Assembly (NCBI GenBank): GCA_900073065.1
Contig: FJOG01000010.1
Location: 517,178-581,177, forward strand
Reading direction: 5' to 3'
Source: Phialocephala subalpina
Taxonomy: Eukaryota; Ascomycota; Leotiomycetes; Helotiales; Mollisiaceae
DNA length: 64,000 bases
The number at the start of each line of letters is the position of its first letter. The first letter of the stretch is position 1. The position numbers and the translations under genes are program-made. The notes below the pieces were generated by a model. The model searched no databases and was not told the DNA's origin. It was given only the letters and a program-made list of their open reading frames with translations. This document shows positions 1-12,029 of this stretch, in pieces.

Positions 1-1449
1 AAGATGGGAGTCCGAAAAATGGCATCATCGTTATCCGGGTTGTCCAATGCGATTTCAGCACAGGACCGTGCAGCATGTCTCGGAGAGTAATGGCGCCAGT
101 CACCCGCCAGAAGCAACCCGAATCAACTCCCCGCATCCATGTCTCAGCCTAGGACGTCCAGCAGCGACGAGAGGTTCGAGTGTCCTGATGCTGATGCTGA
201 TGCGCGAAGGGTCCATCCCCTCTCTTGTGTGTGCCGCGATCGCGATGGAGGTGGCCTGTTCATCGAGGGGAAGGGAGTCGTAAATTGTTGGTCTAATGCT
301 TGTTCGTACCGCAGCGTATCCTCTGGCGTGGTCGTGTTGGAAGATGATGGTGGTTAGGTTAGGTTAGGTTCGGTGCGAAAGGAGCTCTGACGCCCTCCCC
401 TGGCTGGCGGCTTCTCCCACTAGGCCCTTTGCAGTGGGTGAAGCGAGCCTTCACGACGCCCGACGGCTCTATCGCTGTCGCTTGAATCGCCACCCACTTC
501 TCGATGATCGCTTCCCCATGAGAACTCGCTGTGGCTGAGGAATTCGCTGTTGCTCTAGTCTCTAGTCGTCACGTAGCCCCCGAAGGCGACTGTACCAACG
601 CTGCTTTTCGAAGACACGCACAGCACAACCCTCGTCCAGGCTCAGGCTGTCCGCGGCCCCACTGTTGCTGCTCCCAGTAGCCCAGAGATCCAATAATAAT
701 GCTTGTCGTTTGACCTTCTCCATCGACCGCTTGGCTCTGATGTCTTCTTCTCCCAGCTACCCAGCATCTTTTCCCAGCAGTTCGACAACTGACGGTCTTC
801 CTACCCTTCTTCCCCTTCCCCTTCCAAGCTAGCACCCCTCTCTTCCCTGGGACGTCCCTACAGAATCCGCAACTAAGAGTGGCCCCTACCCAGCGACCAG
901 CCCTCCCTGGGCAATAACAGAGACCCAGAGAAAAGTTCCGTCTCGCTCACTCACGGCAGCCGTGCCTCGTGCGTCTGCTCTTGCTCTTGCTCTTCTGGTC
1001 CTGCTCCTGCCTGCGTGGGTACAACAACCGCTTTCCACTTGCGTAGTGGGCTCTCGATCACCCTCTATATTCTCGCCCTTGCACTCGCGTTCGACCACCC
1101 CCCATACCCATGTCAACGTCCTCTGGAGCTCAGTAGTGGAACTTTCCGTCATTCCACCTCCCATTCATCCATCATACTCATATAACATCAGCCTCCTCGC
1201 CGCTGTTTCGCCGTACTACTTGAACTGAAGACCTGACCTGACGACCACGGTGCCATTACGCTCGCTACTACCCCTTCACACTTGCTTCACCTAGGACAAC
1301 AACTGTGTTGCGATACTGTCTCACTACAACAATACCACCCTCACTGCCTCGACTGAACAAAATCCATACGAGGCATCCAATATTTTCAGAAAGCGTCGAC
1401 GTTGGAATGAGTGAGGAGCTTTAGAGCTGCTCAGCCACGATATCTCCAG
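1..1449. other. Left-edge region and probable long 5' leader
   Basis: No coding region can be supported here. The overlapping open frames have no recognisable domains. The pyrimidine-rich stretch from about 700 to 1449 is probably the promoter and long 5' UTR of the CP2-type gene that starts at 1450, since long leaders are common for fungal transcription factor genes. This is inference. Confidence 0.4.
352..370. repeat. Short GGTTA tandem repeat
   Basis: Four near-complete copies of the pentamer GGTTA lie in a row. The unit differs from the usual fungal telomere unit TTAGGG, and the array is too short to be a telomere. Confidence 0.8.
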
Positions 1450-4131
1450 ATGTTTCGAAATCGGTAAGTAGCTGAAATCGGGCCCAGTAAACGACTTTCC
1501 CCGCGCCCACACGAAGTCTCACAACCACCAAGACTACTGTGCTCTCCGAACATCGCATAGCTGACATTTGTGGTGCAGGACATCCTCGCAAAAGCCCGGC
1601 GATGAATTCATCGCCAACTTTCGGCAGACCTTCCCAGAAGTAACAGTCGCGACCTCGTCGGCGGGCTCGAATTCCGGGAATACCACGCTCGAGGGAGGAG
1701 CCATCGCGGGCGGGCCACTTCCTGACCGGTACGTGCATCCCCTTTATTAGGCGACTTCTCGCGCATTTCGACTTAACTTCGCCAGCAAAGTGCACCCAGA
1801 TGAAGTTTGTCTAGGAGCGCGGCGTTGTGATTATCTCTGCAAAACGGCTGCTAACTTTCTGTACTTAGACATCACAGCGTGGGCGCTCACGAAGATTTCA
1901 AAGATCTTGACCCAACACCCAGAGCACAACATGAGCCATGGCGCTTTACTCCTTCTCTTCTCGATCCCAATTCCTTTGCCTTCTCGGCTTTTGCCAACCA
2001 GCCGCCAGGCTACTATACTCCCACTCCTGGAGGCACGAATACCTTATATCATAATCAAGCTGGTGACCTCCATACACCCGGAATGGGCATGGGAATGGGC
2101 TTGGGGACGCCTTTGTCACTACCAACCTCTGCTGAGGCAATGCACACCCATGCAATGATGGATATGTCTGCTTACGGCCACCATGTGCCTCCACATTTCC
2201 AGAATTACAACCCGTTCAGCAACCCAAACCAGCACCCACAACAGCACCAACAACATCAACAGCAAACATCTTTTGCCCCGTCTTCTTTCGTACACCAAGA
2301 CACCGGATACGAAACAATGGAGCAGGATGGATCTCCCATGGACGACGATACCCGCATAGGACCAATGGATTCCAATATTCAGCACCAGTCTCCGATGATG
2401 AGTTTCCAGCCCCAGCACTACAACATGGCGCAGGCGATGCCACCCTCTGCCGAAAAGTTCCGCTTTCATGTGACCCTGAACGCGCCAACAGCAATGATCA
2501 AACACGCCGAAGAGATTCCGGTCACCTATCTGAATAAAGGCCAGGCCTATTCTGTGTCTATCATTGACACTGGAACTTCTGTGCCTCTGGTTCCAGGAAC
2601 CCGATACAGAACATTCGTTCGCATCTCCTTCGAAGACGAACAGCAACGACTAAAGCCATCAACTTGCTGGCAATTGTGGAAAGAAGGACGAGGAACGAAC
2701 GAGGCACATCAACGTGGCGGTAAACTGCAAGCAGTCGAGTACGTCGAGGCAAACCAACCCGCTGAGAGCGACGACAAGAGGACTCGAGTGGACCTTGATA
2801 CCGCATCTTTCGATGGATTTTCAGTCGTCTGGACTCCTGGAGTGAACGGCTCACCCGAGTGCAATATTGCAGTCCGCTTCAACTTCCTCTCGACTGACTT
2901 CAGCCATTCAAAGGGCGTTAAAGGCATACCAGTACGACTCTGCGCAAAGACAGAAACAATCTCAACTGGATCGCCCCGCTCCGGCCCAGAATTTTCAGAG
3001 GTTGCATTCTGCAAAGTCAAGCTCTTCAGAGATCATGGCGCGGAACGCAAGCTGTCGAACGATGTAGCGCACGTCAAGAAGACAATTGACAAACTCAAGC
3101 AACAAATCGCGCAAGCCGAGACTGGCATGAAAGACTTCGGCAAGAGAAAACGGACCGGTTCGACAACAACGAAAGCTCAGCCGAGTCAACGGCCTGGAAA
3201 AGTCCAAAAGCACAAGAGAACATGGTCAATGTCTTCACAATCATCCGCTGGTGGCAGACTACCCATCGAGGAGGATCTCCACTACAAACTTCAGACCATG
3301 CAAGATATGTTCACTAGTACACGACCTGTGAGCATCCTGTATCTTCGTGGTGAGGAGTCGGACGACCCGGATCTTCATCCAGTCACCCTCGTTGGGGAGC
3401 CGTTGGATCTCACCAAAGTGGACTCAAGAGGTAGCGCAATCTGGCAACAAAGAACAAGCGACCGAAGCTCGACAGCTGGAACATCTTCACTGGTCTCACC
3501 ATCACCAAGCTCGATCTCCTTGCACTCTCAAGCTCTGGCTGGATCTGCACCGAATGCACCTGGGCAGTGGGGTGATTATAACAATCTTGCACAAGCAGAT
3601 GTACAGTCATCGAATCCTCAACAATTAGCTAGTCCTCCGGATCAAATTACCAAGATACCAAAAACAGACGAAGCTGGCAATCTGAGTGGATGGATCGAAG
3701 CTCTTGGAGTTGATTCCTCATACAAGCCACCGGCGATCGATCGACCCATCAAGCCTGTGGCAAGCTTCTACGTGCTCCACAGAAACCCCAACCAGCCAGA
3801 TAAGCCGGAGTACTACAGAGCTGTATACATCATGCAGCGAACACTCAAGGACTTTACCAACGCGATCGCAACAAAATGGAGCCTGGAGCCTACCAAGATA
3901 CTCCGAACACTGCATGTCCTTGATCGTGGTCTTCAAGTCGAGGTAGACGACGATGTCATCGCCGGACTCGCTGAAGGACAAGATATCGTCATGGAAATCG
4001 GAGAGGTCCGAAATCCCCAGTTCAAACGCGAATGGGAAATGTCCATCGATGTCGCTGTGGACAGCGACAACACCAGCGGCACCCAAAATGTCGTTCAAAG
4101 CGAAGGATACGAACTTCGCCTAATGTTTTAA
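1450..4131 (+). CDS. grhl: CP2/Grainyhead-like transcription factor
   Basis: Three exons (1450-1463, 1579-1728, 1869-4131) give 808 residues starting MFRNRTSSQKPGDEF. Each join uses GTAAGT or GTACGT donors and CAG/TAG acceptors and keeps the frame. The N-terminus (about 1-245) is low-complexity, rich in Gln, His and Met. The CP2 DNA-binding domain begins near residue 249 with FRFHVTLNAPTAMIKHAEE and runs to about 430; it includes CWQLWKEGRG and FNFLSTDFSHSKGVKGIPVR, typical of the Grainyhead/CP2 family. A basic stretch (GKRKRTG) follows and may be a nuclear signal. The C-terminus resembles the oligomerisation region of the family. Family knowledge: sequence-specific nuclear factors; the Neurospora homologue is linked to cell-wall remodelling and conidial separation. 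The tiny first exon carries only the first four codons and two bases of the fifth. Confidence 0.9.
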
Positions 4132-7100
4132 TATGTCCATTTCCACTACACAATTTTCTTCTTCATAATTTATACCCAAGGACCCATGTTATGGTCATGT
4201 AATTGTTCGGAATCACCATGTATTAGCCTATACGGATGGGCGGGCTGATTGGCGTCACGTTGCTTTCTGAGATACCAGTTCCCTCTTTGGAACACTTTGT
4301 CTTCAACACCGTTCCTTCAGTTTCATTTTAGAGGTTATGCATGGGAAAGGCGAGAGCATAATGTTTACGCCGAGATGCCGGAATTTGGAAGGCCGTTTTA
4401 ACTTCATTTGGGAGCCTTGTTTTACTTTTGCTCCCCTTCTCGCACATACTTTGCGGCTTTTTTGCCTGCATTTCACTCCTTTCTAGCTCCCACTATGAGC
4501 GACGTATATCTTTTTACTACGAGCACATTATATATGGCGTCACGAAGTATATGATGGATTTCTTTTCTCAATCAGTGGCTGAGGGCCATGAGCGGCACGG
4601 ATCGAAGGTATATATTGGCAACAGACTGCTAAGCAGAAATTTAATGGGTAGTCTCGTCTCGCCAATACAAAATATTTTCGCAGACACACAATCACATTTC
4701 AACATCCACATCCCACATGCCCATGAAAAATGCCATCCACATCTCCAATTTCTATGAAAGTGCCTCCACCGTCCAGAAAGCAAGTGGTGTTCACACTGCC
4801 ATACGCCTCAGCGGCAGAACGGTTCCCACCACGTGTCTTGCCCTAACAACGGGGTAACAACAGGGGATCCGAACATTGTGAACGACTAATTTGGCTCACA
4901 CTGATCGAATCCCAAACACGCCAGTCTCGAATTGGAAGGCATGCCTAGCTCCCTCCATTTCCATTTCTGCCTCAGTCTCAGAGATCGAGGGCGTGTTGGC
5001 GGCAGCCTTCAGCTTTCCAAGGGTGAACCTGACGTGCGTGAGGCATCTAGACCTCATTTCTACGACAATCATCACTACTTTTAAAGTTTCCATTCCAGCA
5101 CTGCCTGAGATCGATCGCAGAGATGGGATAGGGTGAGTGAATCACGGTTGATGATCTTCTCGGATGACGGGTCAGCCACAGCAGGATCGCTGCCGAGAAA
5201 ACCTAAGGGGGTTAGGAGTGGCGAGTGTTGTCGTAATTCGGACACGACTGTGACTGTTTTTTTTGGACTGGTTCCAACGGATCGGTAGCAGTTGATACGG
5301 TACCTAAGATGCTAACGAGGTGCCAACTGACAGGCATTAGTTGAACAACCAAGCTTAGTTGATTAGTTGGACCCTCAGAGCAAGCGCTTCAATGTGAACT
5401 CGAAGCGAGATTTACGGGCTAAGTTCCGTCTCGGCGTTGGCTTTGGAGGATGTTCGTTTCCTCACGCCGAGATTACTTTGAACGGCGTCTGAAGCCACGG
5501 GAACTAGATGAATATTAATATGGATCTGCTAAGTTAGGGCTCCGTCTGGAGTTGCGGTTCTGGTTGGGGTCCGAACCGGGTGGGTTACGAGAAAGGGAAG
5601 AGATATCTTGGTACACTACGGTACGTACCTACGTGTACCGCCTTTTCTCATTTCCAATGCCGCTTTGTATTTCTATTGCTGCTTTTTGTAACTTGATCGG
5701 GGATGCGAGAAAGGCGGGCATGCATTCTGCAAGTGCAAGTGCAAGTGCAGAAGATCCTAGGATGACGATACCACGGGACCAGAACGTATGTCAGGCACAC
5801 GGGGTGATCCTTCCAGCTGCACATGGATGTCTGGAGCTCTCCCGCTCGCTTGTATGATTCGTGCGGAGGGGTCTATGGAATGCTCTGGGCTTGAGAAGCT
5901 CAAGATGGGAAAGTTGGGGATGGGGTTTCTTGTGAGCGAGTGCCAGCACACCCAGATTGCATTGCAGAGGTGCATCCGCCCGCATATACCGCTGCCTGTC
6001 TCGTGGGCCTATCCGTTGCATTACTGCTCCTGCATGTGAGGGCGTGCAGTGTGTAGCGTGAGGCTTGACTGCACGCAGGGTGTTGGAGTGGGATGCAGAT
6101 GCACAACGTGGGGCTGGTGAGGTCTGGTCTGCAAGTGAGGTCTGAGAAGGCTAGACTGGTCTGAAGAGCTAGAGATGCAGGACTCAAGCAGCGAGAGGAT
6201 CCCACGTGCGAGATGTGGCGGTGAAAACGACGGTAAGGTGGGTGATGGAGCCGGCTGGGCGATCGTCTATCGAGTCAGAGGTAAGTTCAGACGGTTGGGG
6301 TAAGGATTCGTGGACGTTCCAGCCACAACTAAAGAGCAGACGAGCCACAGTGTACTTGCTCAAGAAGGAGGGGATCGACGGCGGGGAAATTGTGAGGTGA
6401 GGCGGTGATCGTTGATGATAAGGAAGTCACAGCGACATGTGGGATGATCGTCGAACCCTTCCATCATAGCTACAGGGAAGCGGGGGATCGACATCGAAGT
6501 TGGGAAATTTGATTTGTGAGATGGTGTTTTAAGGGTCAGAGGCAATTTCTGGATGTAGCTGATATGGTAATGGTCGTTTTGCTCGAGACGTGATCGGTAT
6601 CGTGGAATTTGGTTCAAGTGTGGCAGTTGAAGGCGAGTTCATGAGCCATTTTTGTGAAGAGAAAAGGTGCTAGGAGAGGAAGAAAGCTTGTTCATATGTC
6701 TAGAGCGACGGAGTGATGTGAGATGAAAGTCGAAACGATGGCTTTACAATTAGTTGTGGCTTGAACGTTACTCGAAGATGAAGCTCTGTCGATCAAAGGG
6801 GCTGGAGCTCGAGGATAGTCACGTGATCATTCAGGGGTCAAGGCCCAGCCACAATCGCAAGGAATCACGTCGATGAGATTCAAAGAGTCGAAACGAGAAT
6901 AACTAATTTACCGTTTGAAAGCTAGAGGAACCGTACGGATTTGCCGTATCCCAATCAATACGAATGATGATACTGTCATCAATTGAAACCGAACCATCTC
7001 GGGCACGACAGTCTCTCTCGATGTGGTCGATTTGCATCTCGAGAACTGAATATAAGAGGAGCGAGAGTGATTGAATGTTGTGGTAGACTGGTCTGGGCAC

Positions 7101-7450
7101 TGCCGTACACCATGACAAATATTTCCGAGTGAACTGACACTCGAGGGGATCTGAGTGCTATGAGAATCTCGGATGTTGGTCGGGGCGAGGAGAAATGGAT
7201 CAAAACTTCGTGCAAATGACGGTGAGCAAAGGACAACTTCGTCCGAGGCGAGCTCTCTGCCACGCATTTTACCCGCAGCTGGTCTGACGGATCTTCATCA
7301 ATACAAAAACAATAGGTACTCGGTTGGATATGTTCATAGACAATCAATGCCGTACTCAACAAATACCCTGTACTCTAGACTCCAAACTCCGGCTGCTTGA
7401 GGTATCCCCAATAAGCAAACTCCGAGAAATGCAACGCCATAACCCCATAT
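4132..7450. other. 3.3-kb gene-poor interval
   Basis: I see no supportable coding region, RNA gene or transposon in this interval. Open frames are short, overlap on both strands and lack domains or coherent splice structure. A small hexamer repeat (TGCAAG, about four copies near 5730-5750) is present. It may hold UTRs, the kinesin gene's downstream region and regulatory DNA, or an unrecognised non-coding transcript. Confidence 0.4.
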
Positions 7451-9871
7451 TCATATAAGCAATGCTGTAATTCCCTCGTACGCTCTGTCAACGGTGGCCG
7501 GCCCGAAACCTGGAACCGCCTTCAACTGTTGCAGAGTTCTAATGTTGCCTCCATCATCCTCGTTCTGTAGCTCTAAGAACTCGATCAGGTCATTCGCCTT
7601 TTTCCCTCCCACTCCCTTGAGACTCTTGATAAGTGCCACATCTCGCGAGTTGACAATATCCAATAAATGTCTGGTCTTTGGTGTAGCTGCTTCTGGAGCC
7701 TCAGCATCATCGGCGAATATACGCAGTGCTGACTTGGCGGGTTTGGATCGGGACTTCTTGGACTTAGCAGCCCTGTACGCGAAGCTATCATCGTCGTCGT
7801 AATCGTCAGCTTGAATAATGGCAGATCCATTGAAATCGGCGTCGGATTGTGTACTTTGTCTGATTTTGCGGGCTTTCGGAGGCGGTCGTTGTTCCGGCTC
7901 GTCTATAGCACCATCGAGTGAAGTGACAGCTATCGGACGCTGCGCGATTGGTGCTGTAGCCAGTGCTCTTCTCCCCTCTGGTTCTACTACTACGAGAGGT
8001 TTCATTGTTTCCCCTCTCTTCGCAGCGATCTTCGCTTTGAGGTGGTTGATTTTATTCTGGAGTTTTTCCTGGCCCGGAAAGAAAGGTACAGCCATCTCGT
8101 ACATCTTGAGTGCCGATGCATCTTCCCCACGCTCCTTGTGCTGCTTTGCCATCAGCAAGAAACGTAGCCCCTCAGCTCTGGAATCGTCCTCAGCTTCACC
8201 ACTCTCGATTCGCTTTTCTAATGCATCGAGACGCCGTTGTACTGCCTCGCTGATCTCATTAGAGGTATTTGATGCAGGCTGCTCCAAAGCACGATTCGCC
8301 AGAGCTTCCTGAACCTTTCGCTCAATCAACTCCTCGATTTTTGCCGATGTCATATCCGTTGTAGATCTCACTCCTGTGGGATTAGGTCGTGCCATCTTCG
8401 TCGGACGAGCGTTGCTTGCGGAATCCGATGGTCTCTTGCTTGTCGAATTTGTTCTCCGCACTTGTGATACTGGCTTGCCCTTATCAGAGTACACAGAGAA
8501 AGCCTTGGCCGGCTTATCTCCTTTCTGCGCTGCTGCGTTCGCATGGGTATTGTGTGCGTTCGCCAGTGGTCTCAGGGGTTGTCGTTGTTGCAAAGACGTC
8601 CCAGTAATAGGTGCAGTCTTTCTCGGTGGTTGGGTAAAGACGACCTCATTCTCAATCTCACGAACTTCTATTCGCTTTGCTCTTGAGCTGACGTTAAGAC
8701 TGGAGAGGGTATCAAGGTGGTATGATCTGAGAGGGGCGAGATTCAAGATCATGATGGTGATTCCGTTGTTCTGGCCAATATTAAGTATCCTCGTCATCTT
8801 GCTCTCTCGGTCTGGATAAAGTCAGCATAATAGTCCTTCGGGAACGGAGATATCCTCGTTATCCATGGCATATCTCGTTAGACGTCATCGGAGGCGGAAT
8901 CCGGAAGGGCTGCTTACAAGGTATTCTCTTTTCTCCCTTTCCAATTGCATCAATGCAAGAACTGAGCACAAACAAACTTTTGTTGATGCTAGCTGACTCG
9001 ACCAGTCGTTCCTTGTTGTTGTCGGTTCGTCGATTATCTTCGGACCCAGCTAGATCAATCGCCGATGCTGTACTGATCAATTGCTCGTCCCCGTTCGCTT
9101 GCGTGACCTTGACCGTAAGAATAGCATGACTTCTACTGCTCTGTGCGTTCAATTTCGTACCGGCCGTGCTTCGATTGTTGTTTGCCTCGATGTATAGCTG
9201 CTCGAATACCTTCAAGTCGTCGCAAGCTCGTTCTGACAGTCCCACCACAAAGTTTTTGCCATTATTCTCCATAACTTTCAATCCTGCTAGAGAGCGCTTC
9301 TCTGGCGGTTCGAAGAGGTCGTAGACTTTGTCGTTGTATATCTCGTAATAGGAAATCGAGACCGAAACTTCTGTTTCTCCTCCAGAGTCCTTCGTTACTT
9401 TCTTCCCACGTCGATAAATAGCACTGAGCATTCGTGGGATAATCCCTCTTTCCGCAAGCTTCAGACCTCCTCGCATTGTGTGTGTCTTCCCGGTTCCTGT
9501 AACTCCATACGCAAATATCATAACATCCAGACCATTGAAAAGACTCTTCAAATGCGGCGCAACTGTGACATTGTTAGCCATACATTCGTCTGATAATTAT
9601 TGTGTTCTCGTACCTTCGTTGGTAAAAAGCTCCTCCTGTGTTGTTTCCATCTCATACACGCTATTGAACGTGAAGCTGTATTCCTCTGCCTCGTTCTTTG
9701 GATTTGGTATTCGCACAATGTTGAGTTTGCCATCGGAGTCTTGTTCTGCGCGCACGATAGTGTCTTTATCGAGTTCCCTGCTGCCTAGTAGAGGTCGAAT
9801 ACGTGCGACCACTAGAAGTGATTAGCAGGAAGTATTTCGAGGTAGCATTGCGACATACCTCTGACAGACAT
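7451..9871 (-). CDS. Kinesin-10-like motor with C-terminal helix-hairpin-helix
   Basis: Four exons read on the minus strand (9871-9859, 9811-9614, 9562-8918, 8811-7451) give 738 residues starting MSVRVVARIRPLLGSREL. The motor domain fills about the first 320 residues: P-loop FAYGVTGTGKTHTM, switch I NAQSSRSH, switch II DLAGSE, and IPYRESKMTRILNI, which is restored exactly across the third intron. The middle is basic and disordered with short coiled-coil potential (ERKVQEALANRALEQ). The last ~70 residues carry two helix-hairpin-helix-like motifs (LKGVGGKKANDLIEFL and LKAVPGFGPATVDRAY), the arrangement found in KIF22/Kid chromokinesins. Family knowledge suggests microtubule-based chromosome movement with DNA binding by the tail. 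The tail's function here is inferred. Confidence 0.9.
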
Positions 9872-10854
9872 CGTGGGCCAATTGAGGAAGCAATGATATT
9901 GAAAAGAACCAAAGAAATGAATCTTAACACTCCGAATCGCAAGGGCCACTTGTACCCTGCTTGAGCTTGTTTGTCGCGTCGCTTGATGGTGATCTGGAGT
10001 CGATGGAGTCGCCAATGTTTACAAACCCAAATATTGGTTGGGGTTCTGGTTACTTGGACAACAAACTTGGTCTGCTCCACGTGACCCCTCCGATCCTCAA
10101 ACTTCGGGACGAAATCCTCTAGGTTTTCGCATCTACAACCTTTTCTGCGTAAATAAACACTCAAAATGTCGAAACACAGCGGTACATTAGGATGCTTCCT
10201 CCTCGGGTGGTGCAGTGCACTGTCTGTGTTCCTCCCCGCCTAGTAAGGTTATTTCCCAAGATTGATCAACCAGATCCGGTAGCACAACTCATAGAACCCA
10301 CCGTTCCTGCTCGACCAAGTCGCGCATTTCGTTTCGTATCATGTTTTGCTCTATATTTCTCATCACCTGCTTTACAGACGAAGTCCCCAAGTTATGGTAC
10401 CGATTTTTGAGTCGAGGTCGGGTTGAAGTTTTCTCGATTCGTTTCGTCTACCTATCCTCCTACGTAATTTCATGGGGCTGAAAAATCCCTTCATCATATG
10501 CCTCTTAATGTGTTCAATATTAGCAAGTCTATCGTATGCATCATCACCATCAACCATGTAGGCGCGCCATCGTCCATCCTATTAGATGTGACAAGTCCAA
10601 CAAAAGAAACAAAACCCATGGCACTGCCCGTCTCGGACGATACCTCAGTGGCCACTGGCCAGAATCCATGTTTCCTCAATTCTCTTCTCGAAAAATAGAG
10701 TCATGCTATCGGAATTGTCCATTCTAATACTTCGGTGGTCTTGGAAGCTCTACGACCGAACTTTTTGGCGTCGCGGTTGACGTAAAATACCTTCAAGGCC
10801 TTCTACAGACTCTACTCCCGAACAATCGAATATAAAGTCCAGCGCTGGCTGCGC
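9872..10854. other. Intergenic, kinesin promoter side
   Basis: No gene can be supported. The stretch next to 9871 should contain the kinesin promoter. The remaining open frames are short and low quality. Confidence 0.4.
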
Positions 10855-11168
10855 ATGGTCATTTCTCGAGACCGCATCTCACAGTACAGTCAGCCAGGTT
10901 CATTATCTGCGTACGAACTGGTCACCTATGCAGTCGATCCTACGAACGATCACTTGATGGACAAAGTAAAGGAAAAGTTGAGAAGTAAGCAGTGGGATGG
11001 AGTGTTGCTCTGCTTTGGTGTAAGAGCGAACCCGGCACTTACGCCTCTGTTTAGGAATATGACTATCGAGTAGGTATAGCCACCATCGAGCCGGACAAGC
11101 TAATGGAGGCTATACAGAAGGGTTTTGAGCATGACATGAAATTCGTGAGGGCCCATGATATGATGTGA
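10855..11168 (+). pseudogene. Decayed copy of a small fungal protein gene
   Basis: The frame from 10855 encodes LMDKVKEKLRSKQWDGVLLCFGVRANPALTPLFRN before a stop at 11071. This resembles a family of short fungal proteins of unknown function with a WDGVxxGFGxRG..LTPLFE core (remembered family pattern, not searched). A second frame immediately after reads VGIATIEPDKLMEAIQKGFEHD up to a stop at 11166, which fits the family's C-terminal '..TLEAIQRAF' end. About 25-30 residues normally between these parts are missing and the frame changes, so I read it as a pseudogene with a deletion and a frameshift. The N-terminal part upstream is not clearly recoverable. Confidence 0.45.
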
Positions 11169-11645
11169 CTATCTCTTTCCCTATCATGGTTCTATAATTT
11201 AGGGCAAAATCAGCTCCAAAGCAACAATCATGAGGTTTCAAAATAGGTAGGAAGTGTTGTTGATAATTTTCCGAGCTGGGTAAGAGGCCCTGCTCTCACG
11301 TGTCGAACAGCAGGGGCCGCTTCGACGACAGTGCCCTTCCTTTCGGTTCGCAGATTCTCCCGTCTTACACTCAATGCGAGCGCGACATGAAGCCTCATAC
11401 AGCATTTGATTTGATAAATTACCTCGATCCGCGCCCGACGATTGACTTCTGCGATGCACGACAGAAACACTGCCTCCACAGATATAGCCCAGGCATTTCG
11501 ACAGCTCAATCACAAAGCTTCTCATTTCGAGGCCAAGCCAGCACGTCTCTCAAGTGGCACGAGGCACTGCTAGGCAATCACCTTCTTCCTTCATTCCATC
11601 AAGGGTCGTCGTTTTAAACTCCCTCGTTTGTTTGATTGCCTTACT

Positions 11646-11912
11646 TCAGCTTTTGCCGCACGCTTGTGATGTGGTTGGCAGACAATGGTGGCGTCCAATG
11701 AAATTGTAATCCTCGACATGGATCTTCGCATTCAACACGGCATCTGGCAAGTAGCCTCGCAGAATGTCTCTGCATTGGGGAATGGTATAAAGTCGCGCAT
11801 TGTCTACAATAATGTCTTACTTTCGATTCAGGTGTTCTTACCTTCTCGAGATTGATAAAAGCTTTCCTTTCTTTCTCTACCAACTCTAAAAAATTTCGTT
11901 CATCGAAATACG
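11646..11912 (-). pseudogene. Orphan C-terminal coding fragment, unrecognised
   Basis: On the minus strand one frame ending at 11646 reads RLYTIPQCRDILRGYLP followed by DAVLNAKIHVEDYNFIGRHH, which looks like genuine protein sequence. Another frame just upstream reads YFDERNFLELVEKERKAF, followed by GTAAGA and a TAG acceptor only 38 nt later. The two frames do not join cleanly with that splice. I do not recognise the protein. It could be a fragment of a lost gene or the last exons of a gene I could not reconstruct. Confidence 0.25.
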
Positions 11913-12029
11913 ACACTTCAAATTTCTACAGTCCGGGTAGACTCACCTCGTTACGTTGAGTTAGCAACAAGCTCAGCCTTCAGCTACGGCACAAGAGAGT
12001 CGCATGACCAGCAATTGAAGCTGCAAGCA

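Noticed and set aside
352..370. Possible telomere repeat
   Set aside because: The unit is GGTTA, not TTAGGG, and there are only four copies within ordinary sequence.
4895..4920. Possible tRNA B-box (gatcgaatccc)
   Set aside because: No matching A-box, acceptor stem or cloverleaf can be drawn around it.
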